Source: Turritopsis dohrnii
Lineage: Eukaryota; Cnidaria; Hydrozoa; Anthoathecata; Oceaniidae
Length of the DNA stretch: 64,000 bases
Reading direction: 5' to 3'
NCBI GenBank assembly: GCA_027922465.2
Contig: BQMF02000007.1
Coordinates: 1,736,001-1,800,000 of the forward strand
Made by a program: the position numbers and the translations under genes. The notes below the pieces were generated by a model that saw only the letters and a list, made by a program, of their open reading frames with translations, did no database searches and had not been told where the DNA came from. Positions within the stretch are counted from its first letter, which is position 1; every line of letters starts with the position of its first letter. Positions 1 through 11,745 of this stretch are shown piece by piece.

Positions 1-98
1 AAATACAACATAGAGCGTTTTCTATCTAATTGGAGAAACAAGCAACAGCTGATTGGCCTTATTGCAGAAAACCTTATCCGGAATGGTCAATACGTCCA

Positions 99-927
99 TA
101 CAGTGGAACCTCTATTAATGGTCACCTCCATACATCGGTCACCTCCTGATAAGCGGCCAGAAAAGAAAGTCCCTGCCGAATTTATGGTCAAACTCTTATA
201 AAAAAACCTCCATACATCGGTCACCTCCAATCAACGGCCAAACGGCCACTTTCTATTGTCCCAATGTCTAATTTTACCTCTATTAGCGGTCAAAAAAAAT
301 CTTTATGCAAGCAAATGAAAGGAAAAATAAAAAATTGTTATTTTATTTACAATAGGTATATTTCTTCATAATATATCATGTTTGAAATTTTCTACCGAGG
401 TCAGTATCATGTGAAAGGATCTTTTTCGTAACTTGCTCTAGCTACTTTAACAGCAATTCGTTGCGCGATCGAAGGTGATGACGAGATAGAAACGCCAGGA
501 GAAGTCGAGGATGATTTTGATATTGAACGACCAGAGTTAAAAATAAAGTCAAGTCAAGCAGCCTTATCTATTGTAGATGAATTGAACAACTTTTGTGAAA
601 CATTAGGTGATGCTGACTTAGTAAATGCTTTGAATCTTGTCACACTACGACTTGAAGCACTTAGGCTTAATAATGTTTCACAAAAAAAGTAACAGATTAT
701 TTCAGTAAAAAGTTGTAACATGGTTGTAGATTGTACTGATAAGATACATGTATTTACTTGTGTTTATTTTGATCATGAATCATTCTTTATGCCCCTCCCA
801 CCTCTCCCGACCAGCCTTTTTGATAAAAAAGTATATTCATATAAAACCTCCATACATCGGTCACCTCTAATGCAACGGCCACTAAGCTGAGTCCCCCAAA
901 GTGACCGCTATTAGAGGTTCCACTGTA
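99..927. mobile_element. pogo/Tigger-like DNA transposon, internally deleted
   Basis: Perfect terminal inverted repeats begin CAGTGGAACCTCTA at 101 and end in the complement at 925. The element is flanked by a TA duplication (99-100 and 926-927). Copies of the subterminal phrase CCTCCATACATCGGTCACC recur at about 125, 210 and 847. The element is about 825 bp. TA target, CAG-type ends and a transposase-tail ORF inside fit the pogo/Tigger branch of Tc1/mariner. It is non-autonomous: no DDE domain remains. Confidence 0.82.
447..692 (+). pseudogene. Transposase C-terminal remnant in the pogo-like element
   Basis: An open stretch of about 81 codons starts without a Met (LTAIRCAIEGDDEIETPG...) and stops at TAA 690-692. 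It has an acidic segment followed by a helical tail (SSQAALSIVDELNNFCETLG). This layout is typical of the C-terminal tail of Tigger/jerky-type transposases. The helix-turn-helix and DDE regions are missing, consistent with an internal deletion. Confidence 0.5.
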
Positions 928-1074
928 TTTGTGAAAGCGATGCCGACACGAAAATTTTTTCCACAGCTTTGGAGCTTTCAAGGAAAAAGTCAACAACTGT
1001 TGTCGCTGATGACACTGATGTGGCAGTCATGATGGCCTATAACTGGAAAGAAAACCTTAAGTCACTCATGCTAG

Positions 1075-1485
1075 CACTTGAAAAATTATCTAATGAAGAC
1101 CTTGATGAGTTATGCCTAATTACGGCTTATTTAGCTCAGCATTTTTTTACTGGGTATGCGCAATTTTGGGTTTACTATATGGACACTTCACAACCCTTAC
1201 AAAGCTACTTGATGAAGACGTTCATGTGTTTTGGATATTATATTTCTATTTTGCATATTATGCACACGCGCAAATTTCAGGCTTATTACACAGCTACCTG
1301 ATAGCACTGGAATAACTACTTGGCGAAGACCTTAATGTGTTTTTCCTAATTATGGCTCATTTAGCTCATATTAGCGTTTTACTGCACGCGCTACGTTGGT
1401 TTTTATTATATGGCTACCTGGTATCCCTTGAACGGTTACCTGGTGAAGACTTCGTGTGTTTGGCCTAATTATGGCTCAATTCAAC
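1075..1485. repeat. Diverged tandem repeat, about four units
   Basis: A unit of roughly 105-125 bp recurs, each with a version of 'acttgatgaagac ... cctaattatggctcatttagctca ... gcgcaatttt'. Units start near 1075, 1195, 1302 and 1425. Copies are diverged and do not share an open frame. Confidence 0.6.
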
Positions 1486-1658
1486 CTTAAAGGTATTTAT
1501 TACATTTGTCGTTGATTTTTACTACATTTTTTTGTTTCAACAAAGAAAGTAAACATAACAATGAACCACGTTCATATTGTCATTACATGAAAATATGTTT
1601 GTGAATCCTCTCACAAATGTTATGGTGTGCCAGGCTACTTTTGACAATGTTTACATAC

Positions 1659-2267
1659 CTAAGAGTAAGTACAACTTTTCCATCCGACCGAACCTTAATT
1701 GTAATGCCCTTGTCAAGACGAATGAACTCTCCATCTTTTGCTTGTACAAAGTATGTGTCAGGAATCCATAAGTCCGTCATTAATGAATTGATGTCAAGAT
1801 AATCACCATGGAAATGACGTAAACGAATGTCATACCATTCTTGCCGAAGTGAGCAATCTATTTTAAATGTCTAGAATGAGACGATATTTGAATCTTTTTA
1901 TCATTGACGTCAGCAGTGATCCCACTGGATCACTTTGAGATTATAGCTACCACAAAGCAATAATCTGCCATTATTAAACGTGAACATGAGATTCTTGAAT
2001 TTTACAAGATTTACGTGCAGTGAATCACAAAGAAATTTTTACTGAGATAAAATGAAAGGAAAGAAAAACATATAAGAAAAATGACCAACCATTAAAATAC
2101 TTACAGAATCGGCAATATCAATACTGTCAACCGAAAACAGTTGGAAGCTCGCATAGATAATGTCAGGTTTTGCTGGAAAATTAGGTCGAATTTTTGACTC
2201 ATAAACAGCTAAATATCTCAATCGTGAAAATGATTCTTTGTCAGCACTGACATGTAGTTGGAACATG
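1659..2267 (-). CDS. Cys-loop ligand-gated channel, partial (two exons)
   Basis: Two minus-strand exons encode part of the extracellular ligand-binding domain of a pentameric Cys-loop receptor. The upstream exon (2105 to about 2267) carries YESKIRPNFPAKPDIIYASF and ends ADS before GTAAGT. The next exon (1659-1870) begins TFKIDCSLRQEWYDIRLR, contains the family hallmark LWIPDTYF, and ends before GTATGT. The phases (0 at the first junction, 2 at the 1659 edge) match the equivalent introns of the complete receptor at 11746-16409, so the two genes are paralogues. This one lacks an intron that the other has between KRLRPLID and AQEPV. The upstream exon edge is uncertain; acceptors at about 2247 and 2283 both fit. 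No signal-peptide exon was securely found. The Cys-loop and membrane segments would lie below 1659, where I see only repeats, so the gene either continues outside the window or is truncated. Confidence 0.8.
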
Positions 2268-3303
2268 TTGAAGTCATTTCTATATAAAGGTATTTAAGAT
2301 AATATTAGATTTCAGGAATTTCATATTAGATTAACATGATTTCAGGAAGTCAAATGGAACAATGGTGATCATATCGCCATGGTGGTCGTGGCTTCAAACG
2401 TAAAGCGTAAGCCAACGTATTTTCCCATCCCTTTATAGTGCTTGCCAATATCAATCGTGTACTTAAATGTACTGTATAGTAACGTCTCGTAATTTCATCG
2501 TTTTTAAATACGTTTTAATAACTTTTGAGACAAGGACGAAACATTCTGAATTATACTGATACAGTAATTATTAAAATTGACATTGTCGAGAAGAAATAAT
2601 TTACATCGTATTTTGAAAGGAGAATAAAAACCATAACTTACATGGAGGAGTTGAAACGTCTTTCAAATGGAAGAAAAAATGTATCATGAGTAATAGTGCG
2701 ACAAGTATTAAATGCTAAGATTTGTGATTGTATTATAGAAAAGCCATCTTCTTTTTTCACCTAGTCATATCACTTAACCATCTTATCGTGTCCTTTAACC
2801 ATCTTTGCTGTTTTTGATGAGTTAAATATTTTACTCGCCCCTAGATTTTCTTTGCAAAATGCCTTGTACATATGCTGAGAAATTGTTAGACTATGATTTT
2901 GTTTGACCAGCAATATAGTTCGACTGCATTTTGTGTAAAAAAAACTGCCCAACTTACATTTTCAAAGCTTTGCAAATAAACTGTAAAGTATCTAAGATAA
3001 CTGTTTGTTCAGTGTTCAAATTTCTAACGTGCATATCTTCATAAGGACAGCCAAAGCACTATAAATGGAACATCAACAAATTACAGATTGAAATTGTCTT
3101 TTTTAAAGCATTGAAAATGAATTTCAGAATAACCAGATTCTTGTTTTGATATAAAATAAGCACAAACTTATGTAAGCTACATCAATGATTGATATCGATT
3201 GTTGCAATGTATGCAGCAGAGACATGTTTGTCATAAGAGCATTGTAAGTAATTTATCCAAATAAATCAGAGAGATGGCTGAAGTTAAAAAATGTCTAACT
3301 TAC
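2268..3303. other. No recognisable gene
   Basis: A+T-rich sequence between the receptor exon and the orphan exon. I see no convincing exon, RNA or repeat. Confidence 0.5.
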
Positions 3304-3522
3304 ATTCATAGGAAATTCCAACCAGCATTCCGGATTAACGTTATGACCAGCGTTAAGTACAGTCACCAAGAGCATTGTCATATATTCTACATTGCTTATG
3401 TTTAGATTAGGATAAGTTGAAATTGAGACGTTATTACCATTAAAAAGGCTATACGTTGAAATCGGCATGTTGGTTTCATTCAGTTGATGTAGATTTAAAT
3501 CCATCATATCTTCAATTCTGAG
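3304..3522 (-). CDS. Orphan exon, integrin alpha calf-like
   Basis: A 73-codon exon has a good acceptor (tttacctcag at the 3522 side) and donor (GTAAGT at the 3304 side), phase 0 at both ends. The peptide includes IPISTYSLFNGNN-like hydrophilic sequence and MLLVTVLNAGHNVNPECWLE. The pattern L-x-V-x-N-x-G-x-N followed by a beta strand resembles the calf-1 region of integrin alpha chains; compare FSLSMNVSNLGENAYQ in the integrin exon at 54156-54312. Its phase does not fit a direct join to the receptor exon at 2105-2267, so it probably belongs to something else, perhaps a fragment of an integrin paralogue. Homology is weak by eye. Confidence 0.45.
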
Positions 3523-4914
3523 CTGAGGTAAAGAATCAAAACGTAAAAGTTTTAAAACACTTTTATGAGATCTTTTTAGAAATTACAAAAAGCATTTGCG
3601 CATTATCCATCAAAGTGCCTTCAAATATAAACCAATATGTTCATCTGACAACTCATTACCATCAGACTTTACGATGTAAACCTTGTGAAATGTGTTTGGG
3701 TTAGTGAGGGTAAGGCTCAGGGTTAACTTCATTTGTTCGAAAATTTCTATATGTGTTTTCACCGTATTAATGTATTGGTATCGATTTTTCAGATGAATAT
3801 ACTCAAAGAGAAAGTCAGAAAGTATCGTGAAGGCAACATCATATTAAACAGGGTAACATTCCAGATCTGACCAAAAACATTAAAATTATCATTCAAAGGT
3901 AAAGGCATCCAAAAGTTCACTCTATTCCTTGTACTTCTTCTACAGTATTATATTTTAAATATTTTTTGCAATTGCTCGTGTCGGAGCAAAAACTTTCTCA
4001 CACATTGCAACAATAAAGAAGCCAGAGCTGTGAATTGTTTCGGTTTTTTGATTACAAAACGTATTTTGTTTTAACAATCTTTTAAAGCAAAATGGATATT
4101 TGATATAGTTTTTGAATTAAAACAAAATTGCTCTGCAACATCAAATTAAAGAAAAACGATTCATTTGTACTGTGAAACTTTCAAAAGACAAAATAATTTC
4201 TTTGTACTTTGAAAGTTTCAAAAGACAACTCATTTTTCAACTGTTTCTGAAGAAAATAACAGTAACGAGTGAAGTGAAAAATAAAAAACTCATGTAAGTG
4301 AATTTATGTAACTTATTTGCGTTTGTGTAATGTTTACTGGAACATTGTTGATAGAGAGGTTATTGCTTATTGAGGATATTTGTCATGGTTACATTGTTAA
4401 ACATGGCAAAACACATCAACACACCGATTTAAAATACAATAGCCAAATTGTCCAACATTTTATGTAAAGATTGTCTGTTATTAAAACTGAAAATTACGAA
4501 AGAAAACAAACAAGTTCAAGAATTGAGGAATCGATAAAGGTATAATACAATATCGCAATTATTCGGTTTTGGTCGAATCTTGAACTATTGATTTTTGTTT
4601 TTAATGGATTCGTAAGCTTTCGAATATTCCGTCTTTAATCGAGAAAGTACCTCCTTAATCACATATTAACAAATTTAAGAGAGCCTTTGTTGTTGTTGAG
4701 TTTTTTTGTGGACGAACTTTATGTGGAATAGGTATACACGTTGTTTTTTATCGTAAGGAACACTCTTAGGAACTTGAGGCTGAAAAAATGCATTCAATAG
4801 GAAAGTGAAGTAAAGTGAAAGAAAGTTACTTCCGATGAAAGAAATATCAACCATCTTCAAGATGCCTAATGGCATTTTCTGTTGAAATTTTCTATGTTGA
4901 ACACGCTACAAATG
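3523..4914. other. No secure gene
   Basis: A+T-rich. A minus-strand ORF at 4675-4875 starts with a hydrophobic, signal-peptide-like stretch (ISFIGSNFLSLYFTFLLNAF), but no donor of the right phase joins it to the receptor exons, so it is not called. Confidence 0.4.
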
Positions 4915-5075
4915 TCGAAGTAACTTGTTAATATGAGAGGCGGGACGGGACGTTTTCCCGGGACGGGACGAAAAACGGGGTCCTGCCTCCATTGAAGTTT
5001 TCATAAAGATCTCGTATTTATATGAAAAAGCACTATCCCGGGACAAAAAACTTCCCGTCCCCTCCTGGCTAGGCC
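4915..5075. repeat. GC-rich GGGACGGGAC repeat patch
   Basis: Stands out from its A+T-rich surroundings. GGGACGGGACG occurs twice around a CCCGGGAC palindrome near 4930-4975, and CCCGGGAC plus CCCGTCCC recur near 5037-5062 in the other orientation. It is probably the remnant of a mobile element with G-rich ends; boundaries were not determined. Confidence 0.45.
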
Positions 5076-7399
5076 AGTATTTCATCAAACCCACATAAAC
5101 AACAAGATTACAGACGTTTGTAAACATCAACAAAAGCAGCTATTTAAAACATAAATGTAGTTATGTAATATAATGAGCAGCTTCATTTTCCATTTTTACG
5201 TATGATACAAGTATGAAAATTGGGTATTGATATCAGGGTATTGGCTCAACATTGTTCCCAGGGCTTGGGTATTGGCTGTTGGGTCACGGGTATTTGGATA
5301 TGCTATTTTTAAAAGAATCATCGCATGTCCACTTGCGACGCAATCAAAGCAAACAAAAACCCTTTTTCTCAGTTTTCTTTATTGATCTTTTTGCTTTTCT
5401 TTACGGTACCCAACTTCGTCCCCAGAGCTTCTTGCCTTTTCGATTATGGATCGCCGCCATACGTATATCGAAAATGCAAGAGAGCTTCTTGCAACGAGGT
5501 TGTGCGTTACCGTCATGTGACAAAAACTTAAAATTGGTTTTGTTTTATTAGCTGATAAAGTATGGAAGATGCAAGGAACTTTTAAGGCCATTTCTCGTTT
5601 CCATTGGATACATATCTGTTTGTATAACTTGATTTCGGATTTCACACAAATAAAGGAAAACGGCAGTTAAGATGTTCTGACTGGAATTACAAGATGGCGT
5701 CAGACGTTTCGTAAATAATTCTGTGTCAGCTGGTGCGCTCCATTATTAATAGAAGCATGAAACTATGGAAAACCTTTCTTTTTCGCATTCATTTTGAATT
5801 TTGATCAATCACGCTTTCATTGTAAATTGTTTCTTGAAATATCTTTCACGCTAAAGAATTGAAAGACTACCCGCCACCACTTTGAAGGTTTTGCTTTAAA
5901 ACCAAACGTTCATTTTTTATAGTTTTGTTTCGGAAGTTGCTCTTGATGAAATGGTCAACTTTTGATTTATTCATAATTTATCTCATTTCGAATTACTTTT
6001 GCGGAAAAAAGTCAGTATTTCGCCAGATAAGTTTGGTAATTTTTTGGAGGAAACATAACTTTGCCGTAAATTGAGCGTAACTTTGCCATAAATTGTTCAT
6101 GTTCGTGTTAGATACGATTTACTCAATGTTAGATACTTAATATTTAATAAATTTTCCCTTCATTCTTTTGAAGCCACATAAGAAACTTTTGATGCTAGGA
6201 TCTTGAAAAAATTAAGAAACCTAGACTGTAGGAAACTTTGTCTGGCTTCTTGTAAAAAACAATCTTGTTGTTGTTAGTTCTAAATTTCATGACTTCCCCT
6301 TTTTTTCAATTGATTTTCCTTAAACGTACTTCCTTTATGAACCTTTTAAATCGCATTCCTATTACAATATTTCAGGTTTTTTCTTGATTTCATTGTCTTT
6401 TTCTCCTTATTGTTTTATAGTTACTGGAACTTGAGATCAAATATGGATGTATGAAATACAATAGAGCTTCTGAACTAGTTAGATATGCCAGCATCTTAAT
6501 TCCAAATTTATGTTTGCTGTTGTCACGCATTTACAAAAAGCCTCTCTGAATATCTAGAATTTTGGGCATGTAGGTCAACCCAATTCCCACCCTCTAAACG
6601 AACAGTTGATTGTTACGTAATGAATTCGAGTTCACTTCCAATCAGAAAGTTTGTGACTAATGACAAATTTTAATCATTTTGAATACCAATTCAACACATG
6701 GATTGAATTTAACAGATTTTTCTTGTGTATTATTCATGATGTTAACACTTTAAGAAATTTGTTTTCGTACAAAAGATAAAACGAAATATTTCTGGACAAA
6801 TAAATGTAATCAGTTTGTTTATTTTGTTTGTGTATCAAATTGAAGAAAAGATGAAAACATTTTATGGAACATAGGCAATGCTTGCGCAGAAGGAACAAAA
6901 CTGTGAGTATATTTCTTTTAAATTTATAAATAATAGTGACGTAATCAAGGAAATGTTTTTATTCTGTAAGCAATAAACTGTACTTGGAATTCATGTTTTA
7001 AATCATATAAAACCCAAAACTGGATCTTGTTAAAAAAACTGCTGACATTTTGTTGCTTACTTTATTGTTAGAAACTTGTCTTCGGAAATTTCTAGTAAAT
7101 TGCATAGTTTCTATTATAAGGTAAGATAAAGTTATCATTTGAGATCAACTTTCCGATATGGTTTGTCTTTGTTATTTTTATCTTTGTTTCGATTGTCACT
7201 TTTACTGGGAAAACTGACCCTTTGTTGGTTCGATTAAATTTTGGCCGAATTCTGTCATTTTCAAAATTTGTTAATGTAATTTTTTCTTATTTTTTTCAAA
7301 ATTCGATGAAGAATACATAACACTTTTCTCTTCTTCATCAGCATGTGTAATCCGAAATTGCTAATTGTCACCCTCTCCATCATTTTCACTTTCATCTAG

Positions 7400-7526
7400 T
7401 CATGATAAGGAAACGGATTCACATAGTTCTCCATCATCATACTTTTTTAATTTGCTGAGATAACGTCTCTGTTCATCACTGATCGCTATTATTACTTTGA
7501 GAAGAATTTCTAGATCACCTTCTTTT
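7400..7526 (-). CDS. Possible terminal coding exon, unknown
   Basis: After an acceptor-like tract (ttgttttaaaag) the minus strand reads EGDLEILLKVIIAISDEQRR and then YLSKLKKYDDGELCES to a TGA at 7400-7402. Beyond the stop the same frame continues with acidic residues (LDESENDGEGDN), as if a longer tail had been cut by a nonsense change. The composition is protein-like and unlike the flanking DNA. No family is recognised; a transposase tail is one possibility. Confidence 0.25.
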
Positions 7527-10486
7527 AAAACAAACAAACAAAAAACACACGCTACTTGGATTTTTGCAAGCTATTAATGAAATTGCTTGTAAAAGATCCA
7601 AATAAAAGTTCATTATCGAAATGGTTACTTTGTTTTGTTTTTATATATATTTTTTATCTTAGTTTTAAACCAAAATTTTCTCTTGAATGTAGGTCTAAAA
7701 CTTGTCTCGGCTAAAAGGCAAGAAACAACTTTAATCAAAGTATTTTAGTATGTTATGCCCTGAAATGTTTTGTTCTTAATGCATGCTGCTTTATGAAATT
7801 TGTTGATAAAAATCTAATCTTTGAATAAATAAAAAATACTTTGGTTAGTATTATTTGGTGTTCAAATCACTTATAACTAGCATGGCTGATATATTTGTCG
7901 CTTGTCTGCTGTTTCCTATAGAAAAAACAACATAAAAACACATTCTAACGAAAATATCAAATATCTGAATTTCTTGTCTTCGCTGCGGTTGTTTTAGTCG
8001 CCCTAAAATGTAGCACAGTATGTTAAATGTGATGCGGATGTTGTTGGTGACAACATTACAAAAGACGAGAGCAGACAGGAATTTAATTGTGATAATGATT
8101 GACGATTGATTTGTGATTGATTCGAAATCCAAAATTAAACTCGTTCACGAAGTCAAAGGGGTTTGATTCTCATGCTTTAGGATCTTCTTTGTCAATTGAC
8201 TCATAAAGGAAAAAGAACCGAAGATATAATGGAAGCAACTTCATAAAGTATTTAAGAAGAACCGTTTACTTTCGGATGGAAGTATAAAGGGTTCAAGTTT
8301 CATTCATCCTTTGTTGCTTCAATATTTCAAGACAGTTCATGATGATGTTATAGCAAAGTATATACTTAGAGGTAGCTTATATAAACTCAAGATAGATGAA
8401 AAAACCTGCCGCTAATATGACTTAATTGTAGATTCATGTAAACTTTGACATTTCGATATGTAAGGAAACAGCAATCACATGAATCACCTATCTATACATG
8501 CAAAGACGTCTATAGTTGCTTATTGTGTCTATGGAAGTGTGATTCGTATGTTTAGGTGGTTGAATTTGTTAAGCAAACTTGCGAACTTTCCATAGTAGCT
8601 AGGGAGGTTTTATATGAGAAGTAAGATGCTTACACTAGAGAATGTCGAATTATTGATCTTCACAGAGCTGAAAACATTTTTAAAAAGGGGGAGTGAGTGT
8701 GAATGATTCTACGGACAAAAGTAATAAATTTAACTCACCATACATGCGCGTATGTTCATTAGAAAACTTGAAGAAACAAAGAAAATAACCCGAGAATTCT
8801 TATCAGTATTATTTACCTCATGCTGTTCAAAAAACAAGGACAGCGTCAAAGCAACAATGAACAAAATGTTATTATGTTTTGCAGGACTAAATTGAATTTA
8901 ACGTGTTTTGTAAACTATCTCATTTTCACAATTCTATTTGACGGGGGGTCAAAGTGAGTTTTATTTACATTAATCAATCCAAAATTTGATTGTATTTCCC
9001 CCCTCTGCTTTGGAATTGGTAAGCTCGGATAAATGAGTTAAATTCCTTTGCATATTGTACACAATTTCTGAAAATGAATTCAAATATGTTAAGAAGAAAA
9101 CATCGTATTCATTAGCTTTTTCGTTTAAATTCGAATTAACTTTCATGATTATGCATCGAACTTTCATCGACTAGATAACGACGTCGGGTGCGAAGTTTCG
9201 GCAAATATTCGAAGTTTCGGCAAACATTTTCTCGATTGCTTACGGATGCTTACTTTGAGACATCTTTGTGTAATGGTTAGATATCGAAAGACACTTAAAG
9301 ACTTGTATACTGACTGGTCCTAGTAAGCGTTTACTGGCAAACTATTGGGAGCCACGTCAACTCTGTAAAAGAAATTCCATACAATGTACAATGTTGTGTT
9401 TGTTGCTCTAAGATAACATTTTGGAGTTTCCAGATTAGAAATAAGTACATAATATCAGCACATATGCAACGAAAAATTGATTTATGAATGACGAAAAGTC
9501 TCGGCGCTTCTGTTAATATCTAATAACCTCTAGAATCACTTAAACAGCCGATACAATGTTTGGAATCTAGCACACCTGCAATGGCTTGCCACATTTTAAC
9601 AATGTAATATTCTCATGATTCATTCAAATTGTTGCTCGTAGTTAAATCTTATCAGCATTTGTGTCTCCTTTAATAAACACTTTTTCACTTCCTTAACTTG
9701 CCATTTTTCGCTTTGTTAGCAATGATCTTTTGAACGCCAGTATGCAGGCAGCAGGTAAAATGCATTCCAGCACACCATATAGCAGGCTCCAAAGATCATT
9801 TTCATCATTGATTCTTAAGAGTTTAGTAGAAATTTTTCTTTGAAGAATGAGAGAAGTATTTGTAAGGAGAGAATGAAATATAGAAAGTAAAAATGAACTC
9901 CCATTATTCCTAACCCGCCCCTCTATTCTTTTTTTCATTTATAACGGAAAAAAGATTTCGCTAGATTTTTTCACATCATTTGATTTCTTTTTTCTTTTCT
10001 TTTAATTTTTTATTTCATTTGATTGTTTTCACTTTTGAAGGATTTTAGAAAGAGATTTATGAGCAGAAAGGAAAATGAATGAGTTTATTTTTTTTATCTT
10101 CCTGTTTTATTTTTACACATATTTTTCTTTGTTTTTCTTAAATTTCTGTTTATCAGCTACGTTTTTACAAGTTACAAGAGAAGAAAACAAAAATAAACTT
10201 TTGAAATTAACAAGATATTTACACTAAACTAACTTTATAGACATACTCGCTTCATTACGAAAACATGCCGAGTGCCATCAGAGCAAACATTTGAAATTCT
10301 ATGCACTTGTATAATTGACCATTTGTTCCTTTGTAAACCAGCATTTTGAGGTTTGTATTTCTGTTGCAATCTCGCAAATATTCCTAAGCTTTCTTAAACC
10401 TAAACAATCATTTAATTATTCGTTAGTTTCTTACATTAGTAGGAGGCAATGTTTTGCAAATTTCATCCAGTGATCTCGTTAATTCT

Positions 10487-10510
10487 TATTATATATATAT
10501 ATATATATAT
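10487..10510. repeat. (AT)n microsatellite
   Basis: An uninterrupted AT dinucleotide run of about ten repeats. Confidence 0.9.
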
Positions 10511-11745
10511 CATATGCTAAATGTTTTACGAAATGTTAATACACCATTTTTGTTTGAGTAAAAAATTAGATAATACCATACAAAAGTTAAAATTCTATGC
10601 TATAGAATTTAGCAAGAAACTGTGTAGAATGCTTTAATTTTACTTGATAGTGTAATCAAAATGTTTGTACAAAAAAGCTTCAGTAAGACTAAAAGAATGA
10701 CTTTGATACTGAGAAAAATATCGTCAAATTCAAATTTACTATTTCCAATTTTCTTTCTCTGAATATGTTTGTTCCGGCAAATAAGTTGATTGAAAATCTA
10801 ATCACCAGAAGCTTATAAATGTTTTTTTGAAAGAAAACGAGATCGAATTTTTTCTTATTACTTTACATTCGACTCTATATTATAAGAGTCATCATCATTC
10901 ATCATTTAGAAAGTGAAAATAAAAACACAAACATTAATTTTAATTTTTTCTATATGAAACAACCAAATTTAGAATCAAATGAAAACGTCAGGAATAAACT
11001 TTGTTGATTTGACGATTTCATATTTGAGATATTTTCAAAAACAACCGTTAAATAAGCTTTACAAAAGACACTGTTTCAACTGTAATCTTCATTTTGAGAA
11101 AATGTTTTTGATGTCAACTTATTTACAAAAGAAACTGTTGAATTATGTATATTAGCTGAAAATGCAAAAGAAAGCTGAGAAGAATGATTCCAAAGAAGAT
11201 TAGGAATCTGTATTTATATAAAGATTACAATACTTTCAAGATCTTGATCTTGTTTTGGTTTTTGATCTTTCCAAACTGATTAAACTGATTGGATTGTCTA
11301 CGTCCTTCAGTCATTTTGTGAGAGGGCGGAAAATATATGAATTTCTTTCTGTTGTGTTGTTAAATTTGAAATCAACTATGTACAACAGAATTTGGAGTCA
11401 TGCTTACTTCTATTTGCTTATCATTGGTATGGTAGTCAAAAATATTCATATCTCGAAAATTGGAATAATTAAGTATTGATAAAAAAAACGAATAGTAGCA
11501 AATGGAGGGAACTACTCTTTTTTCTACTTTCTTGCTTGTAAACAGTGTAATCTTTTAACAAGCCATGAATGTTTGACCCATTTTTTTTACCTTTGGACAT
11601 TAATAAGCATTTGAACAAGATCTCTGAAGGTATATTAGCTTAAATTTACGTGCTCTTTATTATTATGTACTTCCTTTAGATTTTGCAATACTATGAAGTG
11701 ATTCAACTTAAATTATAACGAGTTTTCATAACAAAAATCGTTTAT

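Larger units (their letters stand above)
1..1104 (+). pseudogene. Repeat-family ORF split by a DNA transposon
   Basis: Frame 1 is open from base 1 to 98 (ending near GQYVH) and resumes at 928 (CESDADTKIF...), running to about 1104. If the 99-927 insert with one of its TA copies is removed, the two halves are in one frame (GQYVH-ICESDADTK). Phrases such as NKQQLIGLIAENL and TVVADDTDV resemble an uncharacterised protein type that I recall as repeated in many invertebrate genomes, with DADT and ADDTDV acidic motifs; no function is claimed. The 5' part lies outside the window and the 3' part runs into a diverged tandem repeat, so this copy is broken and probably itself derived from a mobile element. 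Confidence 0.5.
5134..11745. other. Long intergenic stretch
   Basis: About 6.6 kb with no gene I can support. Contents noted: an (AT)n tract at 10487-10510; a candidate short coding fragment at 7400-7526 (minus); and scattered short ORFs without family motifs, including 5252-5551 plus and 7851-8132 minus. It separates the minus-strand receptor fragment from the complete plus-strand receptor gene and may hold regulatory sequence for either. Confidence 0.5.

Noticed and set aside
4675..4875. Signal-peptide-like minus-strand ORF as first exon of the receptor fragment
   Set aside because: Available donors give phase 0 or 1, whereas the next receptor exon needs phase 2, and the orphan exon 3304-3522 lies between. 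Not supported.
5252..5551. 99-codon plus-strand ORF
   Set aside because: No motif, low-complexity Phe/Leu content, no splice context.
7851..8132. Minus-strand ORF with hydrophobic stretches resembling a membrane protein
   Set aside because: Hydrophobicity follows from A+T-rich codons; no family motif or neighbouring exon.
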